Positions 18,947-29,018 are shown, numbered from the stretch's first letter. The stretch: DNA of 64,000 nucleotides from Lachnospiraceae bacterium (GCA_017634065.1 JAGBOC010000010.1:1-64000), one strand, 5' to 3'. Notes: generated by a model not told the origin, from the letters alone. Translations and numbers: made by a program.

Positions 18947-21049
18947 CTATTCTTTAGAAATGTTGTCTCCAGCTATAGTTCCAAATATTGTTATATCTGC
19001 TACAGCATTTCCACCAAGTCGATTTGCTCCATGTATTCCGCCAGTTACTTCCCCAGCAGCGTATAAGCCTTTTATAACATTATTATCTGTATCAAGTACT
19101 TGAGCTTTTTCATTAATTTTTAATCCACCCATAGTGTGATGAACTGATACTTTTCTTGGAGTAGCAACATAAGGACCTTTTGTGAGTTTTGTTGAATATA
19201 AAGTTCTGCCAAAAGTATCTTTCTTTTCTCCATCTACGTACTTATTAAAGTCCTCAAGCGTTGCTTTAAGATTTTCCACTGGTACATTAATTTTTTCGCA
19301 AAGTTCTTCTAATGTATCTCCTACATAGATATATTCATTTTTTATTAGATAATCTAAACTGAATCCATCAGCCGATTCAAAGTCATTTCCATATATATCT
19401 ACATAGTCATCTCCATCACCTGACTCAAGAATATAGAAAAAGTTTTCATCAAGATTTAAAATGCTTTCTGAAATTACATCTCTTCTATCACCCTCGTTTA
19501 CAAATCTATTTCCATTTTTATCTATAAATATTATCTCATCAACTGCATTAACATCTCTTTTAGGATATCTTGTCAACTTTCCATTTTGGACATTCCCAAG
19601 GTATAAAAGTTGAATCTGATCCATATCAACAGTATTAGCATTGATACTTATACCCATCTTTATACCATCGCCATTTGAAGAAGTCTCTCTATTAGTCGTT
19701 GTAGCATCATTTAAATCTTTCCATTTTGTGTTATATGCGTTTAACATTTCTTTATTAGCAGAAAAACCTCCTGTTGCTATCACGACACCTTTTTTAGTTG
19801 AAATAGTGAACTCATTTTTATTTTTATCAATACATTTTACACCTATAACTTCTTTATTATCATTAACTATAATTTCTTTTGCTTCTACATGAGTTAATAT
19901 TTTGATATTGTTATGTTTATTAATTTCATTTAATAGGGTTGAAATGATTCCTGTTCCCATTGGCATAACTGAAGTGTGTGTTCTCTCCCATAATGCTCCA
20001 GCACCTTGGGAAATGCCATCATATATTTTAAATCCCATATTTTTAAGTAATTCCAATGTTTTAAATGCATTATCTGCAAATGTCTCAACCAAAGTTAAAT
20101 TAGCAATTTTATCACCACCATTAAATGTCTGGAGAGCGAACCAACTTTCACTATCAAACACTCCTGCTCCACCAGTTAATTCATTATTAAGAGATTTAAA
20201 CTCTTCAAGTTCAACTCTAACTTTATCTTGAAGTTTTTTGTGTTCTTCACTTACTGGAGTTTCATTCAGTGCCTTTTCAATCACTCCTATTTTTTCTTCA
20301 CTCATCATAGTAAGTTTTTTTTGCAATTCTTTGTCAGGGGCATTATAGATGGCACCACACACCAAAGTGTTTCCACCAACTTCACCATTTTTCTCAACAA
20401 TTATTACATTAGCATTATTTTTTGAAGCACTTATGGCGGCAGTTAATCCTGCTCCTCCACTTCCGATAACTACTACATCAGTCGCTAAATCCTCATTTTT
20501 TATATCAAAATGTACTCTATCCAAATATTTTTCAAGTTCTTTCTTCGTTTTCTCTGGTAAAACTAATTCATTTTTATTCTTAAAATCATCATTTTCTTCT
20601 GTAGCAGATGATACAGCATCTACTCTTAACCCTGCTTTAACCATTGCATCAGCTACAGCATGTTCTATTCCATAACAAGTTACTGTTGCTCCCGTCACTG
20701 TATCTATATTTATTGACTGATTTTCTACCATAAGTCTAGGTATAAGAGTTATAGGTGCTTCTCCACCATTTGAGACGAGCTTCCCATCAATGTCTTTTAA
20801 TTCGCCACCTATGCCAGGAGTTTCACTATGGCTTACAACTTCTACATCTAAAATCTTGCCATCATCAAGAGTTACATCTACATTAATTAAATCATTGTAA
20901 CCCATGGCAGTACCATGATAAGTTGTTTTAGTATTTAAAACATTTTCATCTTCTACATTAATACTACTATCACTTTTCGCACATGATAATAATGTAATTA
21001 TCATTGCCAAAATTAAAAATATTGCAAAAAACACTTTAGGTCTCTTCAT
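18947..21049 (-). CDS. Exported FMN/FAD flavoprotein reductase lipoprotein (fumarate/urocanate reductase type)
   Basis: A lipoprotein signal ends in LLSC (about residue 23). An FMN-binding domain follows (about 45-120) with the flavinylation-type motif DTVTGATVTCYG. The large FAD_binding_2 domain (about 175-700) has the dinucleotide loop VVIGSGGAGLTAAIS, the substrate-loop HHTMGG and the C-terminal FAD motif GLYAAGEVTGGIHGANRLGGNA. No haem-binding CxxCH is present, so electrons would come through the FMN, probably from a membrane quinone or flavin donor. The natural acceptor (fumarate, urocanate, another unsaturated acid) cannot be read from sequence. The ATG has an AAGGGG site. Confidence 0.85.
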   Translation of the reverse strand: MKRPKVFFAIFLILAMIITLLSCAKSDSSINVEDENVLNTKTTYHGTAMGYNDLINVDVTLDDGKILDVEVVSHSETPGIGGELKDIDGKLVSNGGEAPITLIPRLMVENQSINIDTVTGATVTCYGIEHAVADAMVKAGLRVDAVSSATEENDDFKNKNELVLPEKTKKELEKYLDRVHFDIKNEDLATDVVVIGSGGAGLTAAISASKNNANVIIVEKNGEVGGNTLVCGAIYNAPDKELQKKLTMMSEEKIGVIEKALNETPVSEEHKKLQDKVRVELEEFKSLNNELTGGAGVFDSESWFALQTFNGGDKIANLTLVETFADNAFKTLELLKNMGFKIYDGISQGAGALWERTHTSVMPMGTGIISTLLNEINKHNNIKILTHVEAKEIIVNDNKEVIGVKCIDKNKNEFTISTKKGVVIATGGFSANKEMLNAYNTKWKDLNDATTTNRETSSNGDGIKMGISINANTVDMDQIQLLYLGNVQNGKLTRYPKRDVNAVDEIIFIDKNGNRFVNEGDRRDVISESILNLDENFFYILESGDGDDYVDIYGNDFESADGFSLDYLIKNEYIYVGDTLEELCEKINVPVENLKATLEDFNKYVDGEKKDTFGRTLYSTKLTKGPYVATPRKVSVHHTMGGLKINEKAQVLDTDNNVIKGLYAAGEVTGGIHGANRLGGNAVADITIFGTIAGDNISKE

Positions 21050-21123
21050 ATTAATCCCCTTTTAAAACATTATTAATAATTTTCAATTTACAATCCTATT
21101 TAACAATTAGTCATAATACAAAA

Positions 21124-21600
21124 CTATTTATCACTATTTATTTTACATACATCTATCCATTTAATATATTTTGATGTATTTTCCAATTCTGCTATAGTAA
21201 GTTTTACAGCACTTTTATCAGTTCCAGCAGCTGGATATACTATATCGTATTTTTTAAGTGAAACATCAAGATAGACTTTTACATTATCGTTAATTCCAAA
21301 TGGACAAATACCACCAACTGCATATCCTATATATTTTTCTACATCTTCAAATGGTATCATTTTAGCTTTGGTGTGAAATTCAGACTTATATTTTGCATTA
21401 TCAATTTTTGAATTTCCTGATGTCAGTATCATTATCGGTTCATCATTAACTAAAAAAGTGAGTGATTTTGCAATCTCATCTTCTGCACAACCTACAGCAA
21501 TGGCTGCATCTTTTACAGTAGCAGATGAGATAGAGAACTCCATAACTCTGTCATCAAGATTATATTGTTTTAGATAGTTTTTTGCTTTTTCAATTGACAT
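21124..21600 (-). CDS. ybaK: YbaK/EbsC-family aminoacyl-tRNA deacylase
   Basis: A stand-alone trans-editing domain of the YbaK family, which hydrolyses mischarged tRNA (Cys-tRNA-Pro in YbaK). Visible signatures are the lysine in DEIAKSLTFLV, the GYAVGGICPFG loop and VYPAAGTDKSAVKLT near the C-terminus. At 158 residues it is the normal length. No good ribosome site precedes the ATG. It marks the downstream side of the restriction-modification insert, whose methyltransferase ends 30 bases upstream. Confidence 0.88.
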   Translation of the reverse strand: MSIEKAKNYLKQYNLDDRVMEFSISSATVKDAAIAVGCAEDEIAKSLTFLVNDEPIMILTSGNSKIDNAKYKSEFHTKAKMIPFEDVEKYIGYAVGGICPFGINDNVKVYLDVSLKKYDIVYPAAGTDKSAVKLTIAELENTSKYIKWIDVCKINSDK

Positions 21601-21630
21601 TACTAACCCAATATTCTAATATACTAATTA

Positions 21631-22878
21631 TTATTCAGTCTCCAAGTATTTTCTTATTTCTTTACCTAATTTTTTTACTATACCTGTCACAAGTGCATTT
21701 CCCATTACGAAATGTCTTTTTTTATCATTCATTGTATCAGTCCAATTATCAGGAAATTGATTTAATCTTTCACATTCAATAGAGGTTAAAAATCGTTTCT
21801 TTCCAGTTTTAGCATCTTTAACAACATGCGTACTCCTATTTACAGTACCTTCACTTGTAAGCATTGTTCTGCCTGGCATATCTAAATTGTCAGGAAATGC
21901 CATAGTCCCTTCTGAATACATATACTTATGTCCATTTGATGCTGTCCTATTTATTCGCTTACTTCCTTTTAGATACTTAAACTTTTCAACTTGATTTTTA
22001 CTTAAAAACCATTTTTTATCTATATCATCTTTTTCTAATATATCATTTAGCGTAATGCCTTTTATTTCTTTCACATCAAAATCTGCTGTTGTTATTTTCC
22101 CATCTATCATAAATCCAGTATTTTCAAAATCAAATTTATACTCATTTGATACTTGTATTAAATCATTATATTTTCTAACATTACTTTCACCAGTTATCAA
22201 AATACTCTTAATTGGAAATACTTTTGCAAAAATTCCTTCTTTTTGAATTATATCATTAGCACTATGTTTTTTTATTTTATTATAATGTTTAGTGTCACTA
22301 TGATAAGCAAATATATAAATCCTTCTTCTTCTTTGAGGCATCCCATAATCTGCAGCATTAACAACTCTCCATTCTACTGCATACCCATTATTCATAAAAC
22401 ATCTAAGCATTATTCCAAAGTCTCTTCCTCTTTGCTTTGATGGAGATTTTAAAAGCCTATCAACATTTTCAAGCAACACAAAACTTGGTGTTTTCACTCT
22501 TAATATTTCATCTATCTGCCACCATAATACCCCTTTTTTGCCTTCAATTCCTTTTTCATGAATCAAACTTCTTGCCACAGAATAATCCTGGCAAGGAAAA
22601 CCTCCAGTTAATAAATCAAAGTCTGGTATATCTTTTTTATTTACTTTCGCAATATCAACATTAGAAAATTCTTTTATATTCTTATCAGAATAACAAAAAC
22701 GAGTTTTATAACATTGAAAAGCCTCTTGTTCTTTAGTTGCAGGTTCCCATTGATTAGCCCACACAAAATCAAAATTAGGTTTTTCGATGGCTTTACCATT
22801 TTTGCCTAACTTAACCTCATTTAACCCTATCCTAAATCCACCAACACCAGCAAACAATTCTACAACTCTTGTTTTCAT
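21631..22878 (-). CDS. DNA (cytosine-5) methyltransferase, Sau3AI type
   Basis: The modification half of a type II system, expected to give 5-methylcytosine in GATC by linkage to the Sau3AI-like nuclease. Motif I (ELFAGVGGFRIG) is at the N-terminus, motif IV with catalytic Cys 96 is GGFPCQDYSVA, motif VI is LLENVDRLL, and motif VIII is MPQRRRRIYIFA. The C-terminal motif X region includes GNALVTGIVKKLG. It begins directly after the nuclease stop, with the GAGGT ribosome site inside the nuclease's last codons. At 415 residues the target-recognition region (about 230-330) is complete. Confidence 0.92.
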   Translation of the reverse strand: MKTRVVELFAGVGGFRIGLNEVKLGKNGKAIEKPNFDFVWANQWEPATKEQEAFQCYKTRFCYSDKNIKEFSNVDIAKVNKKDIPDFDLLTGGFPCQDYSVARSLIHEKGIEGKKGVLWWQIDEILRVKTPSFVLLENVDRLLKSPSKQRGRDFGIMLRCFMNNGYAVEWRVVNAADYGMPQRRRRIYIFAYHSDTKHYNKIKKHSANDIIQKEGIFAKVFPIKSILITGESNVRKYNDLIQVSNEYKFDFENTGFMIDGKITTADFDVKEIKGITLNDILEKDDIDKKWFLSKNQVEKFKYLKGSKRINRTASNGHKYMYSEGTMAFPDNLDMPGRTMLTSEGTVNRSTHVVKDAKTGKKRFLTSIECERLNQFPDNWTDTMNDKKRHFVMGNALVTGIVKKLGKEIRKYLETE

Positions 22879-24255
22879 CTACACCTCTTCAATTATGGAT
22901 TTAATATAACTATTGTTAAGCCAAAAACATTGTTTTGTGTACTCTTTTGCACCAGTCAACTTATCATTTACTGGCAATATATATGTATCTCTAGAATTTT
23001 TAGCATGTGGCCTTACATGGCAATACTTATTTTCAGTTAACTTTGGAAAATTTGTTTCTTTTTCACCATTTTTAATACTTTTAACAATTTTACCACTTTT
23101 AATTATCTTTTTCGTTTTTAGCCACACTTTTTTTATTTCACCTTGTAACACTTCTTCTGGCATATTCCACAACTTTACTCTATCAAAAACATATTCATCT
23201 CTATCGTTTTTCCTAAAAACTACAAACATGAATTTTGTATTTTCAAATGTATCGTATAAATAAGATTCTTCCCACTTTTCATTAATAATATCCTCAAATT
23301 TAAACGCTGGAAAAGACATACTTTCTTTTATTTTACCATCATTCTCAACTCTAATAGTTTTTACTTTTATATTTGCTTTTAAAAACTCTTCTGTGTTTTC
23401 TATGTCACCATCTATTTTTAACATTCTTGCAAAAATTATACTAAACTTATTTTTAGCATTAGTATCAATTCTTAATTTTTTCATTAATTGTGATTCCGAT
23501 TTTCCATAGTACTTTTTTACAGTTTTAACAATATACTCTTCAAATGTTTGATTCTTTAATGGCTTTTTTACAATTTTTTCAATTCTTTCACCAGCAATAT
23601 ATTTCCTAACAAGCATTGTCATATATGACACTTTATAACAAAATGCTCTTCGCATTGCTAAAATATCGTTAAATGGTTGCTGTATTTTATCACTACTATT
23701 CTTGCCTTTAGGACATGCACCTAAATACATCGTATCACTCTCTGACAATTCATGTGCTTTACCATCAATTATTTTATTAATGATAAAAGTCCAATCTGAC
23801 TTTATTATTTCTGCATCTTTTTCAAATTCTTTATCATCCAATGAAATGTACATTTCATTAGTTATTATGTAATCTAATTTATTCTTTGACTTATCGTATA
23901 AATACCACAATAATTCAATACTTTTGTTTTTATGCAAAAAGCAACTATTTTCAAAACTATATTTATATTCATTCATATAATCAATAAGACATAGCACTAA
24001 GCGTTCCTTTGCTGATAATGTCCCATCTCTATTTATTTTATATGGCGTTAACTTTAATTCAATTCCAGCATCAGCAAAATCAGGTTCTGGTCGAGAATTA
24101 TTTGCAAACTTGAATACCGACCTCTCAACAAGCTGTCCAAGAGTCCCTTTATTATTATAATTGAAATTCTTATCTTTAAGTTCTCTAAATGTTTTTCCCA
24201 AAGAACCAATAGCGGCATCTCTTACTTCTTCTCTTGTCAAAAATCTTATTCCCAT
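22879..24255 (-). CDS. Type II restriction endonuclease, Sau3AI family (GATC)
   Basis: The N-terminal half is a MutH/Sau3AI-fold nuclease with the catalytic set Glu 44, Asp 59, Glu 66, Lys 68, visible in EPDFADAGIELK. The following TPYK...SAKERLVL segment is diagnostic of Sau3AI. The C-terminal half (about 240-458) is the second MutH-like, non-catalytic effector domain of Sau3AI. Length (458 residues) is close to Sau3AI. I choose the ATG at 24255, one base after the stop of the small upstream gene. An in-frame GTG at 24288 would overlap that gene. The GATC specificity is inferred from the family. Confidence 0.9.
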   Translation of the reverse strand: MGIRFLTREEVRDAAIGSLGKTFRELKDKNFNYNNKGTLGQLVERSVFKFANNSRPEPDFADAGIELKLTPYKINRDGTLSAKERLVLCLIDYMNEYKYSFENSCFLHKNKSIELLWYLYDKSKNKLDYIITNEMYISLDDKEFEKDAEIIKSDWTFIINKIIDGKAHELSESDTMYLGACPKGKNSSDKIQQPFNDILAMRRAFCYKVSYMTMLVRKYIAGERIEKIVKKPLKNQTFEEYIVKTVKKYYGKSESQLMKKLRIDTNAKNKFSIIFARMLKIDGDIENTEEFLKANIKVKTIRVENDGKIKESMSFPAFKFEDIINEKWEESYLYDTFENTKFMFVVFRKNDRDEYVFDRVKLWNMPEEVLQGEIKKVWLKTKKIIKSGKIVKSIKNGEKETNFPKLTENKYCHVRPHAKNSRDTYILPVNDKLTGAKEYTKQCFWLNNSYIKSIIEEV

Positions 24256-24256
24256 A

Positions 24257-24454
24257 CTAGAACTCTTCCCACTCAATATAATCTCCACTTTTTTCCGCCA
24301 CTGCGATTTGTTTATATGTCACATTCCCAGGCTCATTTACTAATTCACCATTATTATATTTATCTCTTGCAATAGCATATGCTTCTTCTTTTGAATTTGC
24401 TTCAACTTCAAAAACACCATTTACAGTTTCTTCAATATTAACAAAATATTTCAT
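24257..24454 (-). CDS. DpnD/PcfM-like small protein
   Basis: 65 residues resembling the DpnD/PcfM family: a beta-strand opening (YFVNIEETVNGVFEVEA), then the helix SKEEAYAIARDKYNNGELV and an acidic tail. DpnD is the small protein of unknown function encoded with the DpnI nuclease in pneumococcus, which also acts at GATC. Here it is the first gene of the Sau3AI-type cassette, with AAAGGAG upstream and its stop one base from the nuclease start. Role unknown; a regulatory or accessory role is inference. Confidence 0.7.
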   Translation of the reverse strand: MKYFVNIEETVNGVFEVEANSKEEAYAIARDKYNNGELVNEPGNVTYKQIAVAEKSGDYIEWEEF

Positions 24455-24519
24455 AGGTTTCCTACAACTCCTTTGTTTAATACTCGCTATATACAGGTGC
24501 CTTTACTAAAATTTTTGAC

Positions 24520-25392
24520 TTAAGGCAACTTTGCATCATTTTTCAATGCTTCTTTTATTGCCACAATCCCACTCGTGAGACTTGCAATGTCAGATGGAAC
24601 CACTATCTTGGTTGCATGTCCATTTGCAAGTTTTTCAACTGATTTTATTGCCTCAAGTTTTATATATGCTTCTGATGGATTTTGTTCATTTATAAGTTTT
24701 ACCGCCTCTGCCTCTGCTTTTGCGACAAGTTCTATTGACTTCGCTTTCGCTTCAGCTTCCATAAGCATAGCATCTCGTTTTCCTTCTGCTACAGTTATAT
24801 CCCTTTGTCTTATAGCCTCTGCTTCAAGAATAGTCGCTCTCTTTTCTCTTTCAGCTTTCATCTGTCTATCCATCGCTTCTTTGATTTCAGCAGGTGGGAT
24901 TATATCCTTTATCTCTATACGAGTGATTTTAATTCCCCACACATCCGTTGCTTCATCAACTTCCTTAAGAAGATGACTATTGATTTTATCTCTTGCAGTA
25001 AGCAGTTCATCAAGTTCCATAGTTCCTACGATGTTTCGAAGTGTAGTAGCTGTTATCTTTTCTATCGCGTCCACACCATTTTGTATCATATAAGTATTCT
25101 TATAACTATCAAAAACTTTACAATAAACTACTGTATCTATTTTCATAGTTACATTATCTTTTGTTATAACTGATTGAGGTGGAAAATCATGTATATGTTC
25201 TTTTAAACTTACACGGTTTCTTATAGTCTGAATTAGTGGCAACTTAAAATTAACTCCAGCTTTCATAGTCTTATGGTATTTACCAAGCATCTCAACTATA
25301 ACTTCTTGTTTCTCTGGTACGATAACAAGCCAAGACAAGATAATGAATACTATAAATACAACTATCACTAGAAAAAACACATTGTTAAACAT
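24520..25392 (-). CDS. SPFH/band-7 (prohibitin-like) membrane protein
   Basis: One N-terminal membrane helix (about 4-24) is followed by a band-7 domain (PEKQEVIVEMLGKYHKTM through about 200) and an Ala/Glu-rich coiled coil (EAEAKAKSIELVAKAEAEAVKL). It matches QmcA/YbbK-type proteins that assemble into membrane rings and often modulate FtsH. The start has a GGGAGGG site. It marks the upstream side of the restriction-modification insert. Confidence 0.88.
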   Translation of the reverse strand: MFNNVFFLVIVVFIVFIILSWLVIVPEKQEVIVEMLGKYHKTMKAGVNFKLPLIQTIRNRVSLKEHIHDFPPQSVITKDNVTMKIDTVVYCKVFDSYKNTYMIQNGVDAIEKITATTLRNIVGTMELDELLTARDKINSHLLKEVDEATDVWGIKITRIEIKDIIPPAEIKEAMDRQMKAEREKRATILEAEAIRQRDITVAEGKRDAMLMEAEAKAKSIELVAKAEAEAVKLINEQNPSEAYIKLEAIKSVEKLANGHATKIVVPSDIASLTSGIVAIKEALKNDAKLP

Positions 25393-25427
25393 AACTACCC
25401 TCCCTTTATAAACTAGTTTTAATACGA

Positions 25428-26798
25428 TTAATTTTTAAACGAATGAATTGGAGCCGGTATATGCCCACCACGATTTATAAAATCTTTGCAGTCAAAATTA
25501 TTTATTTTCATAATTGGTGCCATACCTAGTAAGCCTCCGAAATTAACTTTATCTCCAACTTTTTTCCCATAAGCAGGAATGATACGAACTGCAGTTGTTT
25601 TCTGATTAATAATTCCTATCATCATCTCATCAGCAATTATTCCTGAAATACTTGACTCACTTGTGTCTCCAGGTATTGCTATCATATCAAGACCAACGGA
25701 ACATACACAGGTCATCGCTTCAAGTTTCTCTATCGTAAGTGCCTTTTTACTTACCGCATTAATCATTCCAGCATCTTCAGAAACAGGTATAAATGCTCCA
25801 CTTAATCCACCAACATTTCTGGCAGCCATTATGCCACCTTTTTTTACTTGATCATTTAGTATTGCAAGAGCACAAGTAGTACCTGGTGCACCTGTAATTT
25901 CTATCCCCATGAGTTCAATTATATCTGATATTGAATCACCTTTTGCTGGTGTAGGTGCAAGTGACAAATCAATAATTCCAAAAGGAACATTTAATCTTTT
26001 AGATGCTTCAAGTCCAACTAATTGTCCAATCCTTGTTATTTTAAAAGCAATCTTTTTTATAGTTTCACAAAGTGTCGTAAAATCCTGTCCCTTTGTATTA
26101 GTAAGTGCCTTTCTCACAACCCCAGGTCCTGATACACCGACATTTATAGTCACTTCGCCCTCACTTACACCATGAAATGCTCCAGCCATAAATGGATTAT
26201 CATCAGGTGCATTTGCAAATACTACAAACTTTGCACAACCAATAGATTCTTTATCACGAGTGCGATATGCCGTATCCTTTATTACATTTCCACAAAGTTT
26301 TACAGCATCCATGTCAAGACCAGTTTTGGTGCTACCAACTACTACAGAACTGCATAACAAATTAGTCCGAGATAAAACTTTAGGAATGCATTTTATAAAT
26401 CGCACATCATTATCTGTCATTCCTCCATTAACTATAGCAGACCACCCACCTATAAAATCTACCTTAAGTTTCTTTGCTATATCATCAAGAGTTTTTGCAA
26501 CCTTGATATAGTCTTCATCTTTTTTGCAACTTGAAGAAGTTATAATTGACATTGGAGTCACAGCAATTCTCTTGTTGATAATTGGTATCCCATATTCATC
26601 AGAAATATCATTTCCTACTTTAACAAGTTCATTTGCATATGAAAAGATTTTATCACTAATCTTTTTGCATAACTTATCTACATCCGATGTCATAGTGTCA
26701 AGCAAACTAATTCCCATAGTTATAGTTCTTACATCAAGATGTTCTTTTGCGAACATTTCTGTTGTTTCAAGTGCTTGTTCTAAACTTATATTAACCAT
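25428..26798 (-). CDS. UPF0210 (PFL, DUF711) family protein
   Basis: A 456-residue conserved protein of unknown biochemical function. It resembles the fold of glycyl-radical (pyruvate formate-lyase-like) proteins but has no glycyl-radical loop. Signatures include [26 protein letters not shown] and [17 protein letters not shown]. It is almost always adjacent to a short ACT protein, as here: 5 bases separate the two, with no separate ribosome site, so the pair is translationally coupled. Confidence 0.9.
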   Translation of the reverse strand: MVNISLEQALETTEMFAKEHLDVRTITMGISLLDTMTSDVDKLCKKISDKIFSYANELVKVGNDISDEYGIPIINKRIAVTPMSIITSSSCKKDEDYIKVAKTLDDIAKKLKVDFIGGWSAIVNGGMTDNDVRFIKCIPKVLSRTNLLCSSVVVGSTKTGLDMDAVKLCGNVIKDTAYRTRDKESIGCAKFVVFANAPDDNPFMAGAFHGVSEGEVTINVGVSGPGVVRKALTNTKGQDFTTLCETIKKIAFKITRIGQLVGLEASKRLNVPFGIIDLSLAPTPAKGDSISDIIELMGIEITGAPGTTCALAILNDQVKKGGIMAARNVGGLSGAFIPVSEDAGMINAVSKKALTIEKLEAMTCVCSVGLDMIAIPGDTSESSISGIIADEMMIGIINQKTTAVRIIPAYGKKVGDKVNFGGLLGMAPIMKINNFDCKDFINRGGHIPAPIHSFKN

Positions 26799-26803
26799 AT
26801 TAT

Positions 26804-27073
26804 TTACACATTATGCATTGTATCAAATGCTTCTTCCAAATGCATATTAATACTTAGATTTGATTTTTTAGAGTATTTATCAAGTTCACTTTTTACTTTT
26901 GATAAAGCTTTAGTTTTGCTACAGTCTGCAACAGTCATCATATTAAAATATCCGCCAACAATTGTCTGCTTTATGTCAAGAACATTCATTGCATTTTCAT
27001 ATAATATCTTTGTAATATTATATATGATACCTGACTTGTCTTTCCCATATACAACTATAATAACTTTTTTCAT
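26804..27073 (-). CDS. ACT-domain protein (UPF0237 family)
   Basis: 89 residues forming a single ACT domain ([18 protein letters not shown]). It is the usual partner of UPF0210 proteins and presumably a small-molecule-sensing subunit; the ligand is not known. The ATG has a GGAGAC site. It follows parE by about 10 bases. Confidence 0.9.
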   Translation of the reverse strand: MKKVIIVVYGKDKSGIIYNITKILYENAMNVLDIKQTIVGGYFNMMTVADCSKTKALSKVKSELDKYSKKSNLSINMHLEEAFDTMHNV

Positions 27074-27083
27074 ATTTAGTCTC

Positions 27084-29018
27084 CTACCAGTCTAAAACTG
27101 CTTCATTTGCATGGTCATAAATAAACTCACGTCTTTCCAAAACCTCTGATCCCATAAGCATCTCTGTCACTTTTGACGCTTCTCTCGCATCTTCAATCTC
27201 AACTTGTTTCAAAACTCTATTATCAGGATTGAGTGTCGTTTCCCAAAGTTCAGATGGATCCATTTCGCCAAGTCCTTTAAATCTCTTTACTTCATAAGTT
27301 CCATCTTTATGTTTCTTTTTATAATCACTTAAAGCCTTCTCATCATAAAGGTACTCTTTTTCACTTGGTTTACCTTTTGGAATTACCGCATAAAGCGGTG
27401 GCATAGATACATATACATGACCTTCATTTATAAGATCTGGCATAAATCTATATAGGAAAGTAAGAAGTAATGTGTCTATATGTGATCCATCTACATCAGC
27501 ATCAGTCATTAAAATTATTTTGTCATAGCGAAGTTTACTTATATCAAAATCATTTCCATATCCCTCACTAAATCCACATCCAAAAGTATTTATCATAGTC
27601 TTAATTTCTGCATTTGAAAGTACTTTATCCATTGAAGCCTTTTCGACATTCAATATCTTTCCACGGAGAGGAAGTATAGCTTGAGTATTTCTATTTCTAC
27701 AGTTTTTTGCTGAACCTCCAGCTGAATCACCCTCAACTATAAATATCTCACATTCACTTGGGTCCTTACTTATGCAGTTTGCAAGTTTACCATTTGAATC
27801 GAAAGAAAACTTTGATTTAGAAAGAAGATTTGTCTTTGCTTTCTCTTCAGCCTTTCTAATCTTTGCAGATTTCTCTGCTTGAGCTATCATCGCTTTTACA
27901 TCTTCAACATTTCTATCGAAGTATCTTTCAAGCTGTTCACCAACTACAGTTGCCACTTGTTTAGTCACATCTTGACTTGCTAACTTTGTTTTAGTTTGTC
28001 CTTCAAAAAGTGGATCTGGATACTTTATAGCAACTATTGCCGTCATACCATTTCTTGTATCTGGACCTGTAAAGTTTTCATCTTTCTCTTTTAAATTACC
28101 AAGTTGTCTTGCATAAGTATTTAGAAGTTGAGTAAACTTTGTCTTAAATCCAACAAGATGTGTTCCGCCTTCTTGAGTATATATATTATTACAAAATCCC
28201 AATATATTTTCTTCAAAGGCATCAATAAATTGAATTGCAACTTCTACTTCCGTTTTATCGATAGTCCCTTTAAACATTATCTCTTTAGTTACTGTCTTCT
28301 TACCTTTATTTAATTCTTTTATAAATGCCATTATGCCTTCTGGCTCATGGTAATCAATTATCTCTGGTTTAGCACTAGTCAAGTTTTCAAAATGTATTGT
28401 AAGATTTGGATTGAGATAGCAAGTCTCATGTAGTCTTGATTTTATCCAATCAACCTTGAACTTTGTATGTGTAAATATCTCTGGGTCTGGCGAAAAATTA
28501 ATTTTAGTTCCAGTATGTTTGCTTTTCCCTACTATAGGCAATTTGCCTTTCACAAGTTTTGTAGTTGGTTTTCCTCTTTCATAGGTATCTTTATATACAT
28601 TTCCATCACGACTCACTTCCACAGTCATATGTGATGATAAGGCATTAACAACTGACGAACCTACACCATGAAGACCACCAGATGTCTTATATGTTTCATT
28701 ATCAAACTTACCTCCTGCATGAAGTGTAGTTAATACAACTCTAACTGCTGGAATACCAGATTTATGTAAGTCAACTGGTATACCACGCCCATCATCAGTA
28801 ACTGTGCATGAGCCATCTTTTTCAAGCACAACGGATATATTATTGCAGTAACCTGCTAAATGCTCATCGACAGAATTATCTAAAATCTCATAAACTAAAT
28901 GATTAAGTCCTTTTAAACCAACATCACCAACATACATTCCAGGTCTTTTTCTTACTGGCTCTAAACCTTCAAGAACTGTTATTTTTTCTGCACCATAAGA
29001 ATTATTACTTTTTGCCAT
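27084..29018 (-). CDS. parE: DNA topoisomerase IV subunit B (gyrase B family)
   Basis: The ATPase subunit of a type IIA topoisomerase. The GHKL domain has EILDNSVDEHLAGY, DDGRGIPVD and GGLHGVGSSVVNAL. The TOPRIM domain has EIFIVEGDSAGGSA and DADVDGSHID. From the chosen ATG at 29018 (GAGGT site) it has 644 residues; the frame extends 14 codons upstream without support. It pairs with parC, which lies 8 kb downstream on the same strand, with five or more unrelated genes between. A consensus promoter lies at 29072-29100. Confidence 0.9.
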   Translation of the reverse strand: MAKSNNSYGAEKITVLEGLEPVRKRPGMYVGDVGLKGLNHLVYEILDNSVDEHLAGYCNNISVVLEKDGSCTVTDDGRGIPVDLHKSGIPAVRVVLTTLHAGGKFDNETYKTSGGLHGVGSSVVNALSSHMTVEVSRDGNVYKDTYERGKPTTKLVKGKLPIVGKSKHTGTKINFSPDPEIFTHTKFKVDWIKSRLHETCYLNPNLTIHFENLTSAKPEIIDYHEPEGIMAFIKELNKGKKTVTKEIMFKGTIDKTEVEVAIQFIDAFEENILGFCNNIYTQEGGTHLVGFKTKFTQLLNTYARQLGNLKEKDENFTGPDTRNGMTAIVAIKYPDPLFEGQTKTKLASQDVTKQVATVVGEQLERYFDRNVEDVKAMIAQAEKSAKIRKAEEKAKTNLLSKSKFSFDSNGKLANCISKDPSECEIFIVEGDSAGGSAKNCRNRNTQAILPLRGKILNVEKASMDKVLSNAEIKTMINTFGCGFSEGYGNDFDISKLRYDKIILMTDADVDGSHIDTLLLTFLYRFMPDLINEGHVYVSMPPLYAVIPKGKPSEKEYLYDEKALSDYKKKHKDGTYEVKRFKGLGEMDPSELWETTLNPDNRVLKQVEIEDAREASKVTEMLMGSEVLERREFIYDHANEAVLDW

